From positions 1-64,000 of the forward strand of contig JAHDLO010000014.1 in NCBI GenBank assembly GCA_018432235.1: a stretch of 64,000 nucleotides of DNA, given 5' to 3'. Numbering within the stretch: position 1 is the first letter of the stretch; each line of letters opens with the position of its first letter. The notes beneath the pieces were generated by a model. The model made no database searches. It had not been told where the DNA came from and saw only the letters and a program-made list of their open reading frames with translations. This DNA is from Clostridiaceae bacterium (GTDB taxonomy: Bacteria > Bacillota > Clostridia > Peptostreptococcales > Natronincolaceae). This document shows, piece after piece, positions 17,739 to 28,307 of this stretch. The position numbers and the translations under genes were made by a program.

Positions 17739-20700
17739 TTGAATTTATCTAGCTTTTCAGTAAAGAAACCCGTTACCATAACAATGATCGTCCTTGTCGT
17801 GGTGCTGCTGGGGGCCATATCCCTCACCAGGCTGCCTATCGATTTATTTCCAGAAATGGAGCTGCCGGTGGCCATCGTTTCCACCTCCTACACAGGCGCT
17901 GGCCCACAGGAAATAGAAAATCTAGTGACGAAACGGATTGAGGGAGCGATAGCAACAGTTAGTGGCATAGACAATGTTTCCTCCATATCCTCAGAGGGAA
18001 GCTCCATCGTTATTGCACAGTTCAACAATGGTACCAACATGGATTTTGCCGCCCTTGAAATGAGGGAAAAAATAGATATGGTGAAGGGCCTGCTGCCGGA
18101 GGATGCCGCACAGCCAATGGTACTTAAGCTGGACCTGAACTCCATGCCAATAGTCGAAATTGCCCTCTCCACCAATGGCGATCTATCCGGCCTACAGGCC
18201 CTGGCAGAGGATGCCATAAAGCAGAGATTTGAAAGAATAGATGGTGTCGCCTCAGTCAACATCGGCGGCGGCTTTGTAAAAGAAATAGAGGTACTGGCAG
18301 ACCCCTACGTGCTTTCCGGCTACGGCATCAGCACAGGCCAGCTGGCACAATACTTAACGGCAGCCAATATGAACCTGCCGGGGGGTACTGTTGAGCGGGG
18401 AGATCAAAAGCTCGCCATAAGAGTAGTGGGGGAATTTAAATCCCTAGATGAAATCAAAAATTTGCCCATTACCTTGCCCACCGGTGAGGTGGTTGCCCTA
18501 CGGGACATTGCAGAGGTGCAGCTGGCCTACAAGGAGGTTAGCACCCTTTCAAGGGTAAATGGCAAGGACAGCATCAGTGTTTCTATCCAGAAGCAGTCAG
18601 GTAAAAACACCGTACAGGTGGCAAACCTGGTACTGAAGGAAATAGAAAGCCTGAGAAGAGATTTTCCCGGGGTTGAATTCAACATCGTTGCCGACAACTC
18701 AGAAATGATAAAAACCGCCATCAGCAATGTTATCAACAACGTACTGATGGGTAGTATATTTGCCATACTGATACTGTATATCTTCCTGAAGAATATCAGG
18801 TCAACCTTGATTATAGCCATAGCTATTCCAATATCGGTGATCACCTCCTTTATACTGTTATTCTTCAACGGTATAACCCTAAACATGATGACCCTTGGCG
18901 GTCTGGCGCTAGCGGTGGGTATGCTGGTGGATAGTGCCATCGTGGTACTGGAAAACATATACCGCTTCAGAGCAGAGGGGCTTTCAAAGCAGGAGGCCGC
19001 CATACGGGGCTCCTCAGAGGTGGCAATGGCAATTACGGCCTCTACCCTCACCACCATTGCCGTTTTCCTTCCCATCGCCTTTATAGACGGTATGGTGGGT
19101 ACAATGTTCAAGGAGTTTGCCATGACGGTGACCCTATCCCTTGGCGCATCGCTTCTGGTGTCCATCACCCTGATACCGATGCTTTCCTCCAAGATATTGA
19201 CCCTGGAGGCCGATGAAAATACAAAAGGTACGAAGAAAAAGAAGCTGGACTTTATCTACAGAGGCTTTGATCGGGTATTTGAAAAAATAGAAGGGCTTTA
19301 CAAACGCCTGCTGACCACCAGCCTTAATAAAAGAAAGCTGACCTTGGGCATATCGGCATTAATCTTTATTATAAGCATTGCCAGCCTAGTCTTTGTGGGC
19401 TTTGAGTACTTCCCTGCCTCCGACGAGGGTAGGCTCAGCGTATCGGTGAAGCTGCCACTGGGCAGTAGGCTGGATAATGTCAATGAAATAGTAGAGATAG
19501 TGGAGGAAAAGGTGGCAGCCCTGCCGGAGGTGGATGTTATATTTACCACAGTTGGCGCCAGCAGCAATCTGATGGGCAACAGCACCAGCAGCAACGCCGG
19601 AACGGTATCTGTAAATCTCGTCAGCCTAAGTGAGAGAAAAAGAAGCACCGCTGAGGTGGTGGAGGTGGTACGGCAAATAGTTAAGGATATTCCCGGTGCA
19701 GACATCTCTGTTTCAGCCGTTTCTACCATGTCCATATCCGGTACGAACCCTATTAGCATCAGCATCAGCGGCGAGGACTTCGCAGTGCTGGAGGAAATAT
19801 CCAATGACTTTAAGGCAATGGTGGAGTCCGTAGAGGGCACCCGAGAGGTTAAAACCAGTATCGGGGATGCCGTGCCTGAGGTAGAGGTGCTGGTTAATAA
19901 GGATGTGGCAGCAATGTATGGCTTAACCGCAGCACAGGTGGCTACAGCCGTAAGGGGCAGTGCCTCCGGTACCACAGCAACAAGATACCGATATGAGGGA
20001 AATGAGCTGGATGTCGTTATACGGGCACAGGGAGGCATAACCAAAAGCCTTGCCAATCTGGAGCAGCTTTCCATCCCTACACCTACAGGGGTTAATATTC
20101 CCCTCAGTCAGGTGGCCTCAGTCAATATCGTCAGAGGCCCGGTACAAATCAACAGAGACTCACAAGAACGAGCAGTAACCGTCTCCGGACAAATCGTCGA
20201 CCGAGACATCAGCAGCATAACCAGGGATATAGAAAAGCAGCTGGTGAGCTATGAAATGCCCTATGGCTATAATTATAAAATCGGCGGAGAGGATGAGCAG
20301 CTGAATGAAGCCTTCTCCCAGCTGATATTAGCACTGGTGCTGGCAATCATACTAATATACATGGTAATGGCAGCCCAGTTTGAATCCTTGATTTACCCCT
20401 TTATCATCATGTTTACAATACCACTGGCCTTCGGTGGGGGCGCATTATCCCTATTTCTGACGGGCAGAGCCTTTGGTGTCACCGCCTTTATAGGCATTAT
20501 CATGCTGTCGGGCATCGTGGTTAATAATGGTATCGTGCTGATAGACTATATCAATATTCTAAGAAGCAGCGGAAAGACCAGAGATGAGGCCATCATTGCA
20601 GCAGGCCCGGTCAGACTAAGACCAATATTAATGACCACCCTGACAACTGCCCTTGGACTAATTCCACTGGCAATTGGTATCGGGGAAGGCTCAGAAATGC

Positions 20701-20855
20701 AGGCACCAATGGCAACAGTGGTTATAGGGGGTCTGATGCTGTCTACAGTATTGACACTGGTATTTGTACCGGTACTATACACTGTATTTGACGATCTTTC
20801 CATATCCACCAAGAAAAGATTCAAGAAGCTGACCAAATCAGCCATAGAGTCCTAA
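17739..20855 (+). CDS. RND-family efflux pump (AcrB/HAE-type)
   Basis: 1038 residues with the RND layout: one N-terminal span, a large extracytoplasmic loop, six spans, a second loop and five spans. RLPIDLFPEMELPVAIVST after the first span and GLALAVGMLVDSAIVVLEN in the fourth are diagnostic; the latter carries the Asp of the proton relay (one Asp where AcrB has two). The C-terminal half repeats the pattern (GIIMLSGIVVNNGIVLIDY). It is a proton-driven exporter of hydrophobic compounds or drugs; the substrate cannot be read from sequence. TTG start with AAGGGGTG seven bases ahead. Confidence 0.94.
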   Translation: MNLSSFSVKKPVTITMIVLVVVLLGAISLTRLPIDLFPEMELPVAIVSTSYTGAGPQEIENLVTKRIEGAIATVSGIDNVSSISSEGSSIVIAQFNNGTNMDFAALEMREKIDMVKGLLPEDAAQPMVLKLDLNSMPIVEIALSTNGDLSGLQALAEDAIKQRFERIDGVASVNIGGGFVKEIEVLADPYVLSGYGISTGQLAQYLTAANMNLPGGTVERGDQKLAIRVVGEFKSLDEIKNLPITLPTGEVVALRDIAEVQLAYKEVSTLSRVNGKDSISVSIQKQSGKNTVQVANLVLKEIESLRRDFPGVEFNIVADNSEMIKTAISNVINNVLMGSIFAILILYIFLKNIRSTLIIAIAIPISVITSFILLFFNGITLNMMTLGGLALAVGMLVDSAIVVLENIYRFRAEGLSKQEAAIRGSSEVAMAITASTLTTIAVFLPIAFIDGMVGTMFKEFAMTVTLSLGASLLVSITLIPMLSSKILTLEADENTKGTKKKKLDFIYRGFDRVFEKIEGLYKRLLTTSLNKRKLTLGISALIFIISIASLVFVGFEYFPASDEGRLSVSVKLPLGSRLDNVNEIVEIVEEKVAALPEVDVIFTTVGASSNLMGNSTSSNAGTVSVNLVSLSERKRSTAEVVEVVRQIVKDIPGADISVSAVSTMSISGTNPISISISGEDFAVLEEISNDFKAMVESVEGTREVKTSIGDAVPEVEVLVNKDVAAMYGLTAAQVATAVRGSASGTTATRYRYEGNELDVVIRAQGGITKSLANLEQLSIPTPTGVNIPLSQVASVNIVRGPVQINRDSQERAVTVSGQIVDRDISSITRDIEKQLVSYEMPYGYNYKIGGEDEQLNEAFSQLILALVLAIILIYMVMAAQFESLIYPFIIMFTIPLAFGGGALSLFLTGRAFGVTAFIGIIMLSGIVVNNGIVLIDYINILRSSGKTRDEAIIAAGPVRLRPILMTTLTTALGLIPLAIGIGEGSEMQAPMATVVIGGLMLSTVLTLVFVPVLYTVFDDLSISTKKRFKKLTKSAIES

Positions 20856-20867
20856 GAGGGTGATAAA

Positions 20868-21461
20868 ATGGAGGAGCTAAAGGATAAAAGACAAAGGGAG
20901 ATCATGACGGCAGCCCTGAGGGTCTTCGGCGAAAGCGGATTCTTTCAAGGAAAGATGGAGGATATCGCCAAGGAGGCCGGCATAGGCAAGGCCACCATAT
21001 ATGAATACTTCAGCAGCAAGACAGAGCTGTTTCAGAATATGCTGCTGTACCATGTGGAGGAATATATAGCGGGAGCAAGACAAGCGATAAGCATAGAGAC
21101 AGCCTTTAAGCATCGCCTTAAAAAGCTGGCTGAATACAACATAAGCTATATAAGCAGCCATGCCACTACCCTAATGCAGGTCTTTACACGACCAGAAAAT
21201 ATGTCAAAGGACCTGCTGCCCCCCTTCTTCAAAATGCGGGAAATGATCTGCAGCTTTATAGGGGAGCTAATCCACTTCGGCATACAAACAGGAGAGCTGG
21301 CCTCAGACATCGATATAGAGGTGGCCTCCTTGGTCATAATGGGGGCACTGAATGCCACTAATTCAGGTATTATATTACAGGACAAAACGATGGATGATGG
21401 TCTGGTGGATTCTGCAAAGGTTGTGGATATGCTAATGTATGGGTTGGTTGTTAAACTTTAG
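20868..21461 (+). CDS. TetR/AcrR-family transcriptional regulator
   Basis: 197 residues. The N-terminal helix-turn-helix spans residues 12-55, with MEDIAKEAGIGKATIYEYFS as recognition region; the remaining 140 residues are a helical ligand-binding and dimerisation domain. It is the last gene of the RND operon, 12 bases after the pump, and probably represses the operon by binding the inverted repeat at 16436-16476. Release by a pump substrate is the usual logic for the family and is inferred here. A GAGGGTG site precedes the ATG. Confidence 0.9.
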   Translation: MEELKDKRQREIMTAALRVFGESGFFQGKMEDIAKEAGIGKATIYEYFSSKTELFQNMLLYHVEEYIAGARQAISIETAFKHRLKKLAEYNISYISSHATTLMQVFTRPENMSKDLLPPFFKMREMICSFIGELIHFGIQTGELASDIDIEVASLVIMGALNATNSGIILQDKTMDDGLVDSAKVVDMLMYGLVVKL

Positions 21462-21500
21462 TGATGCCATGTAAGTCCATTTTTCTTTATAAACTATGTA

Positions 21501-21539
21501 ATAAAAGCTCCTTTGGTTAACTAACAAAGGAGCTTTTAT
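21501..21539. terminator. Bidirectional terminator between convergent genes
   Basis: ATAAAAGCTCCTTTG (21501-21515) pairs with CAAAGGAGCTTTTAT (21525-21539) around a nine-base loop. A-rich and T-rich flanks make it work in either direction, serving both the tetR-type gene and the leftward adaptor gene. Confidence 0.85.
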
Positions 21540-21550
21540 TGGTGATTTTT

Positions 21551-22801
21551 TCAATTATGTAAATCCTCTTGATACGCTTTTATATGTGCACCCTCTTTTA
21601 TATTATCTTTTGGACTTAAGATAACTATGTCATTTTGACTTAACCCCCTTTTAACTTCTACAAGCCTTTGACCCTCAATTCCCTTTTCAATTTCCTTCAT
21701 AAGGGCTATTCCGTCTTGATTGACAAATACGTAATCCACACCGTTCATTTGAAATACTGCACTCTCTGGAACAATTAAGGCCTTGTCTTCCTTTTCTATT
21801 ACTATTTTAATATCTAAATCGTAACCGGGTCTAAGATTAGTAATAGAATCATTAAAATCTATTTCTACCTTTATTCGCTTTTGCTCTATACCTAAGTCAG
21901 AAATCTTACTAAAAGCCTGGGGATGAATTTTTCTTACAATTCCCGTTGCATTATTTAAATTAAGACTATTATTTGATATTTTCACTAAAGCTCCTTCCTT
22001 TATATTACTTATATCATCAACTAAAATATCGCTTTCTACATATAATTCGCTTATATTTCCTATCTCCATAATATGTATCCCAGGTTGAAGAAAATTTCCA
22101 ACCTCTATATTCTTCGTCATTATAAATCCATCAATAGGGGCATTTATTGTAAAATCCATGCTGCTACTCTTTAATTCTTCCCTTTGAGCATCTATCTGAT
22201 TTAACTGAGCTTCAAATTGCTGAACAACATTTTGAGATATGGGTTTCATAAGTTGGTCTAGCTCTAGCTCCATTCTTCTTAAGTTTGTTTTTTCTGTCTC
22301 ATATCTTAGCACTATACTTTGATATTCTTGATTACTAATGGCCCCAGTTGTACGCAGCTTTTCTGCATTATCTGCATTTGTTTTGGTTTCCTCCAACCTT
22401 CTTTGTGCATCTTCTATTAATAGCTCCATCCTTTTGATTTCATTTTCATCAATTGGCTTAAGTGCTTCCTTATATTGTGCATCAAGAAAATCCCTCTGTG
22501 CATCAAGTACTATCAATTGTCTTTCCTGCTGTTGTCTATCCACTCTAGCTATAACATCTCCTGTTTTTACTTCGTCTCCAACCTTCACATATACATCAGT
22601 AACTTTTCCTGACACAAAAGAATAAATACTTGAATTATTATCTGTCTTTACTACACCTAACTCCTCCACATATTTTTCTATACTTCCTTCAATAACCTTA
22701 GTTGTACTTACCTGTATTACGGCCCTTCTATTCATAAAATTGAAGCCTAGTGTCCCTATTATGACTACCAGAACGATTACTCCTATTATCTTTTTCTTCA
22801 T
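21551..22801 (-). CDS. HlyD/MacA-like membrane fusion protein
   Basis: 416 residues. Residues 5-25 form one N-terminal membrane anchor. The lipoyl half (FVSGKVTDVYVKVGDEVKTG), a long coiled-coil hairpin (about 85-205) and the second half (INAPIDGFIMTKNIEVGNFL) follow, then beta-barrel and membrane-proximal domains (LIVPESAVFQMNGVDYVFV). It is the adaptor of the ABC exporter encoded just upstream, about 100 bases away. In MacAB-like systems the adaptor links ATPase and permease to an exit duct. The TolC-like genes at 29.2-31.5 kb may be partners. Confidence 0.88.
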   Translation of the reverse strand: MKKKIIGVIVLVVIIGTLGFNFMNRRAVIQVSTTKVIEGSIEKYVEELGVVKTDNNSSIYSFVSGKVTDVYVKVGDEVKTGDVIARVDRQQQERQLIVLDAQRDFLDAQYKEALKPIDENEIKRMELLIEDAQRRLEETKTNADNAEKLRTTGAISNQEYQSIVLRYETEKTNLRRMELELDQLMKPISQNVVQQFEAQLNQIDAQREELKSSSMDFTINAPIDGFIMTKNIEVGNFLQPGIHIMEIGNISELYVESDILVDDISNIKEGALVKISNNSLNLNNATGIVRKIHPQAFSKISDLGIEQKRIKVEIDFNDSITNLRPGYDLDIKIVIEKEDKALIVPESAVFQMNGVDYVFVNQDGIALMKEIEKGIEGQRLVEVKRGLSQNDIVILSPKDNIKEGAHIKAYQEDLHN

Positions 22802-22902
22802 ATTTTCACACCCTTACAATTTATTTTCGCTCCATCCTTTAGTCCTTACATCTTTATACTAAATCCAGGTTTTAATTCAGTTTTTTAATATTTATTCCTC
22901 GA

Positions 22903-25260
22903 TTAGGACATCCTACTTTTCAGTGCATCTAATAAGTTTAACTTATAAATCTTTCTCATGGTAGCTAGCTGTGCAACTATTACAAAAAATATTGTTGAAA
23001 TTGCTGTTATAGCATAGGTATTTGGGTTTATTATTACAGGAATACTGTAAAGCTCCGTTGAAAGACCTTGAACCATACTGACGCACAATCCATACCCTAG
23101 GGGTATACCAATAGTGATTCCAAGGAAGGTAATTAAAGCATTCTCTCTTGTAACCATTTTATAAATCTCTTTTTTGTCAAAACCTAATACTCTTAAGGAA
23201 GAGAACTCCATTATCCTTTCACTAATGCTTATCACCGTTACATTATATACTATGGCAAATCCGAGAATTCCTCCAAAGAGCATCATAACACCCATAGAGT
23301 AAATAATAGTATCCATAAATTCTAAAAAGCTATTCTTCATATCTGTTACAGACTGAACTTGCCCGATATTTTTAATATCCCGAAGCTTAGTGGCTACTTC
23401 GTCCTTAGAGTTTAAAAGAGCTCCAGTAACCATACCCCTTTCCTCCATAAGCTTATTCAGCTCCTCTTGATTCATATAGGCGTTAATTCCTAGATATTGT
23501 TGAGTAATCCCTTTTACTTCAACATACTTATCATCTATATCAGGCATAAAATTCTTAACTAATATTTCATCTCCTATATCTGCCCCAAGAATGTTAGCTA
23601 AGCCTTCTGCTAAAATCACTCCGCTATTTGGAATATCAATCCTAAATCCTGTAGGTGTTGTAAAATTGTAAAACTGTGTATCCTTTGGAACACCAATTAC
23701 TGATACTACTTTCTTTCTCCATCCATTCACCAGCTCAAAGGGTATTTCTGTCTTGGGTTCTATGTAATCTACATCAATTAATTGCTGGAGTTCCCTTATG
23801 ACATTTGTATTCATTGGTTTAGTAAAATCTATATTGTACTCCATTGTTTGAAATTCACCATAGTGCAGCATAAACATATTCCCCCATACCGAGGACATAA
23901 AAATCGGCACCATAGTAATACCATAGGTAAGGGCTATCCCTAGCATTAAAAAGGCTGCTCTCTTCTTATTCCTTAAGATATTTCTAATTACCATTTTCCA
24001 GCTAAAGGATATCCTATTCCATATGGGTTTTATTTTTTCCAACCATATTCTACCACCAGTTTTAGGTGCTTCTGGTCTCATAGAGTCAGCAGGTAAAATC
24101 CTTAAAACACTTCTTGCCCCAATTAAGCCTGAAATAATGCAGAAAATACTCGTCAGAAGGATACCGTAAACTATATATATATAGTATACCTGCATCTCAA
24201 ACATCGGTATATTAAAGTAGTAAATGTATAGATTTGTAAAGGCCCCTGATAAAGGTATGCTCAGGATAATTCCAATAATAGACCCCACGAGTCCTATTAA
24301 TAAGGAAAATTTTGTATAGTGAGCTAATATGCTAAAATTGTTATAGCCCAAGGCCTTCATGACTCCTATAGACATCCTGTCGTTTTTAACAATTCTAGAG
24401 AGCATAATATTTATTATTACTGCAGCAACAATTAGAAATAGTAGCGTTATTGCAGTAGACATCACCTCTAGTGAATCTACCTCCTGCATTAGCATGCTAT
24501 GGCTTAAATGATCTTCTCGTTTTATTGATCGTCTAACACCATATCTATCCAACTGCTCCTCTATATCCTCTATAATCCTATCTATATCATGAAGGTATTC
24601 ATCCTTGATTTTTATCGTAACTTCGTTATAGCTGCCTTGAAATCCGAAGACTGATTGAGCAAAGTCCTCCGTTACATATATTACACCAAACTTTTCTGGT
24701 GCTGGTAGAAGGCTCTGTTCATTTTCCATGAGGTATATGTACTCTGGACTACCTATAACTCCAACAATATCTAAAGGGTACTCTCGTCCTGCTATATATG
24801 GCGTTATTTTATCTCCCAGCCTCATACCTCTAGCGTCAAAAAATTGCTGCAGCACAGCAGTAGTTTTACCGTGTTCTTGAATCTCTCCGCCGTATATTGT
24901 ATAGATACTATTTATTCCACCACTTTCCTTCGGTAGAGAAACAACCCTTACCCTAACCTTCTCATTTGGATCCGCTACCCTTAAGGGAACATCACTGCTT
25001 ATCCTTCCCTGAGCTTCTTCTATACCTTCAATAGTGTAAAGGTGATCAATCGCTGCCTTCGGTATCCTAACCACCTCTACAAACACGTCTCCAAAGTTTG
25101 TAATATCGTAATAGTTATATATGGTATTATAGAGATTATCCGCCACCATGCTAAATGAAACATAGATTGTAAGAGCTAATATTACCATTACAGAAATTGA
25201 AATAAATTGACCCTTAGAATTTTTTATCATCCTTAACAATCTTACATCAAGCTTCTTCAT
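22903..25260 (-). CDS. FtsX/MacB-like ABC permease, two-lobed
   Basis: About 785 residues, with two FtsX-type membrane modules. The first span (about 12-35) is followed by an extracellular domain to about 265, spans near 270-385, then a second extracellular domain (about 460-655) and three spans ending near residue 775. ATG at 25260 overlaps the ATPase stop (TAATG), with AGGA ten bases ahead. Eight-span permeases of this length occur in lipoprotein release, bacteriocin defence and peptide export; the substrate is unknown. Confidence 0.86.
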   Translation of the reverse strand: MKKLDVRLLRMIKNSKGQFISISVMVILALTIYVSFSMVADNLYNTIYNYYDITNFGDVFVEVVRIPKAAIDHLYTIEGIEEAQGRISSDVPLRVADPNEKVRVRVVSLPKESGGINSIYTIYGGEIQEHGKTTAVLQQFFDARGMRLGDKITPYIAGREYPLDIVGVIGSPEYIYLMENEQSLLPAPEKFGVIYVTEDFAQSVFGFQGSYNEVTIKIKDEYLHDIDRIIEDIEEQLDRYGVRRSIKREDHLSHSMLMQEVDSLEVMSTAITLLFLIVAAVIINIMLSRIVKNDRMSIGVMKALGYNNFSILAHYTKFSLLIGLVGSIIGIILSIPLSGAFTNLYIYYFNIPMFEMQVYYIYIVYGILLTSIFCIISGLIGARSVLRILPADSMRPEAPKTGGRIWLEKIKPIWNRISFSWKMVIRNILRNKKRAAFLMLGIALTYGITMVPIFMSSVWGNMFMLHYGEFQTMEYNIDFTKPMNTNVIRELQQLIDVDYIEPKTEIPFELVNGWRKKVVSVIGVPKDTQFYNFTTPTGFRIDIPNSGVILAEGLANILGADIGDEILVKNFMPDIDDKYVEVKGITQQYLGINAYMNQEELNKLMEERGMVTGALLNSKDEVATKLRDIKNIGQVQSVTDMKNSFLEFMDTIIYSMGVMMLFGGILGFAIVYNVTVISISERIMEFSSLRVLGFDKKEIYKMVTRENALITFLGITIGIPLGYGLCVSMVQGLSTELYSIPVIINPNTYAITAISTIFFVIVAQLATMRKIYKLNLLDALKSRMS

Positions 25261-25973
25261 TACCACTCAATCCTTTCAGGTGGTATTGGGCTGTCATTCA
25301 CCTTCATTTCAATTATTTCACCACTTCTCACTTTAATTACCCTATCAGCCATTTCTCCTATTGGCATATTGTGGGTTATAATTACTACTGTTTTCTTAAA
25401 ATCTTGATTTATCTTTTTTAGCAAAGATAAAATCTTTATTCCCGTCTGAAAGTCAAGGGCTCCTGTAGGCTCATCACATAATAATAGATATGGGTTTTTC
25501 GCAACAGCTCTGGCTATTGCGACCCTTTGCTGCTCTCCACCGCTTAATTGTGCTGGGAAATGATCCTTTCTATCACTTAATCCAACTGCCCCTAAAACAT
25601 CATCTATATTCAGAGCATTTTTACAAATCTCTGTAGCCAGCTCTACATTTTCTCTAGCTGTTAGGTTCGCCATCAAATTGTAGAACTGAAATACAAAGCC
25701 CACCTTTTCTCTGCGATATACAGTAAGCTTTTTATCATTATAATTTGTAATGTCTTCGTCTTCCATAAAAACCTTTCCCTCAGAAGGTAAATCCATACCA
25801 CCTAAAATATTCAGCAAAGTACTCTTACCCGAGCCACTAGGTCCTAGTATAACTATAAATTCCCCTTGGTAAATATCCAGACTTACCTCCTTTAAGGCTG
25901 CCACCGTCACTTCCCCCATCTGATAGAGCTTGCTAACGTTATCCACCTTGATTAAAACATCATTCTTCAACAA
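25260..25973 (-). CDS. ABC transporter ATPase (MacB/LolD/FtsE type)
   Basis: 237 residues. Walker [11 protein letters not shown]-loop [19 protein letters not shown], signature [15 protein letters not shown], Walker [14 protein letters not shown] and switch His ITHNM are complete. [17 protein letters not shown] is typical of the MacB/LolD group that pairs with FtsX permeases. TTG start, with GGGGTG five bases ahead. First gene of the three-gene exporter operon ATPase-permease-adaptor; the IS66-type element sits upstream, beyond about 240 bases that should hold the promoter. Confidence 0.92.
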   Translation of the reverse strand: MLKNDVLIKVDNVSKLYQMGEVTVAALKEVSLDIYQGEFIVILGPSGSGKSTLLNILGGMDLPSEGKVFMEDEDITNYNDKKLTVYRREKVGFVFQFYNLMANLTARENVELATEICKNALNIDDVLGAVGLSDRKDHFPAQLSGGEQQRVAIARAVAKNPYLLLCDEPTGALDFQTGIKILSLLKKINQDFKKTVVIITHNMPIGEMADRVIKVRSGEIIEMKVNDSPIPPERIEW

Positions 25974-26288
25974 TCTTCACCCCTTATTATCCAAAAAGAC
26001 CATATTTTATAAAGTCAAAAAAACTTTACTCTTTGCTTCCATATCCTCTCTAATTTCTATTTTATTAACTCTATTATATTTTATCTCGCTTTGGTATGCC
26101 ATTATTTTGCTTCCCCCGAACTAAATAAACTTTTATACTCATCTCGTATTATAGTACAATCATATATTATCTATTTATGCTATGCAATTGTCATCTGCTT
26201 TTTTGTAAGTTAAAAGTATCCGTCAAATATAGCCCACATTTACAACAAAGTCCTATCTAAGAGATAATCATCTTAGGTAGGACTTTTA

Positions 26289-27884
26289 TTATTCTTTAGA
26301 TTTAAATATTGTTCTGCATTCTTCTGGTAAAATCTCAGACCAGGGAAGAAGATGATCTAGGGCCTCAGGGCTTGTAAGCTTCGTGTTTGGTAGTTCTTCA
26401 AACAGATATTTTAAATAGTAGAAGGGATTTAGCCCGTTCATTTTAGCTGTCTCTACTATGCTATATATGACGGCGCTAGATTTTGCTCCATGGGGCGATT
26501 TGCAGAATAGATAGTTCTTTCTTCCGATGACAAAGGGCTTAATTTGCCGTTCGGCTCCATTGTTACTTAATTCGCACTGGCCATCCTTTAATACATTACT
26601 TAGTAGTTCCCAGTTTGATAAACTATAATTGATTGCCTGTCCTAGCTTGCTCTTCTTTACAACCTTTGGCTGGACTTCTTGAAGCCATGACAAATAGGCC
26701 TCTAATACTGGCTTAAGCTCTATGTTTCGCTTTTCTTGCCGTTCTTTAGAAGTTAGTTCTTTCCACTTGAATTCCAAGTGGAACATTTTCTTGAAATATT
26801 CTAGGGCTGCGTAAGCATATGTTGATTCTATTTCCGCTTCTTTTGGCAGTATCTTTAGAGCATCTGTATAGTATCGCCTTGCGTGTGCGAGGCAGCCAAC
26901 TCTAGTTATATTCTCCACTGAATTATAACCAGAGTAGTCGTCAGTCTGTAGATACCCGCTAAAGCCATCAAGGAAATTCTTCGGATGCTTACCACTCCTT
27001 GATGGCTGGTATTCATACAATACGACTTTTCTGCCGTAGGCTCCGCTCTTGTACAGCCACATGTAGGACTTGCTGTCTGTGGGCTTTCCATCCTTTGTTA
27101 GTACCCTCAACGGACTCTCGTCCGCCTGGATAAAGGTTTCTTTCAGCAGCTCTTCTTTTAGCCTTTCGAATAAGGGCTCTAGCCAAAGCTCTGAGGCTTT
27201 TATTATCCAGTTAGACATATTCTGTTTAGATAGCTCGATTCCAAAGTCACTAAATATTCGCTCCTGCCTATCTAGGGGTAGGGCAGCTGAGTATTTTTGA
27301 TACATTAAATATGCGATTAAGCTAGGGGAAGCAAAGCTACCTGAAATTACTGGCTCTGGCATCGGTGCTGTAATTATTGGACTACCGTCTCCTGTCTTCT
27401 CACATTCTCTGCAGGTATATACTTTTCGAATATGCTCAACTACACATACCTGTGCTGGTATGATTTTGAGCTCCTTTCTTACTTCGACTGACATCTCATG
27501 CATTTTTGTACCACATTTTTCACATGCTTGTTCTTCCTCAGGAATATGATACTCTATCCTTTCAACCGGAAGATCTTCAAAGGAGGGCTTATTAGTTCCC
27601 CTTTTTCTACTGCTTTTATTAGTAGTTTTTTGGAGGGTGGACTCTTCTGCCTCTGGTCTTGCTGTTATTTCCGCTTCATTAAAAAATGCGACCTGCCCTT
27701 CTTCTACCTTATCGCTGGATTTGCCATATTTCTTTACTGCATTTAGCCTAAATTGCTCCTCGTACCATTTTATTTTGGCATTGGCTATTTCCAGCTCATG
27801 TTGTAGCTTCGCATTCTCATTTTTAAGCTCATCTACGGACCCTTTATTATGTTGTAATTCCTTGATTTCTGTTATATTTTCCAT
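26289..27884 (-). CDS. tnpC: IS66-family transposase
   Basis: About 531 residues from the ATG at 27884; an in-frame TTG ten codons earlier has no better site. An N-terminal coiled coil (IKELQHNKGSVDELKNENAKL) is followed by a zinc-binding pair of Cys motifs (CEKCGTKM, CRECEK) and a DDE domain: Asp in FIQADESPLRV, Asp in LQTDDYSGYN and Glu in NNGAERQIKPF. Full length for the family, which catalyses cut or copy and strand transfer of the element. Confidence 0.95.
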   Translation of the reverse strand: MENITEIKELQHNKGSVDELKNENAKLQHELEIANAKIKWYEEQFRLNAVKKYGKSSDKVEEGQVAFFNEAEITARPEAEESTLQKTTNKSSRKRGTNKPSFEDLPVERIEYHIPEEEQACEKCGTKMHEMSVEVRKELKIIPAQVCVVEHIRKVYTCRECEKTGDGSPIITAPMPEPVISGSFASPSLIAYLMYQKYSAALPLDRQERIFSDFGIELSKQNMSNWIIKASELWLEPLFERLKEELLKETFIQADESPLRVLTKDGKPTDSKSYMWLYKSGAYGRKVVLYEYQPSRSGKHPKNFLDGFSGYLQTDDYSGYNSVENITRVGCLAHARRYYTDALKILPKEAEIESTYAYAALEYFKKMFHLEFKWKELTSKERQEKRNIELKPVLEAYLSWLQEVQPKVVKKSKLGQAINYSLSNWELLSNVLKDGQCELSNNGAERQIKPFVIGRKNYLFCKSPHGAKSSAVIYSIVETAKMNGLNPFYYLKYLFEELPNTKLTSPEALDHLLPWSEILPEECRTIFKSKE

Positions 27885-27950
27885 AGTAATATTATACCAC
27901 GAAGTGATATGCAAAAAAAGCTTTATTTAGTTGAAATATCAATATTTATT

Positions 27951-28307
27951 CTAAATTAAAGCCCGTTCTAGGGCTGGCTTATGAGCGCTATCCTGTTGGA
28001 TGTTTAACCCATCAAGAAGCCAGCGAAACTGTCTTTCGTTGATGCTAACCGCAGCTCCGCTTCCTTTGTTAGGCCATTTGAAATAGCCGTTTTCAAGTCT
28101 TTTGTAGTGTATCCAAAATCCGTTATTATCCCAAACTAAAATTTTTATGAGGTTCTGCCTTTTATTGCAAAATGCAAATAGATGGGTTGAAAAGGGGTCC
28201 ATCTTTAGAACATGCTCTACTATTAGTGCCAGTCCGTCTACTGATTTTCTTAGGTCTGTAGCACCCAGGGCTAAATGAACCTTTTCTATTGTTAGTTGCT
28301 TTATCAT
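27951..28307 (-). CDS. tnpB: IS66 accessory protein TnpB
   Basis: 118 residues. KVHLALGATDLRKSVDGLA and FCNKRQNLIKILVWDNNGFW are the hallmark motifs of the IS66 Orf2 family. The ATG overlaps the tnpA stop (ATGA). The protein is required for transposition in studied IS66 elements; its biochemical role is unclear. Confidence 0.94.
   Translation of the reverse strand: MIKQLTIEKVHLALGATDLRKSVDGLALIVEHVLKMDPFSTHLFAFCNKRQNLIKILVWDNNGFWIHYKRLENGYFKWPNKGSGAAVSINERQFRWLLDGLNIQQDSAHKPALERALI

Noticed and set aside
18527..19192. Long minus-strand frames within the RND pump gene
   Set aside because: GC-rich codon use of the pump leaves few stops on the other strand. No site or motif supports a gene.
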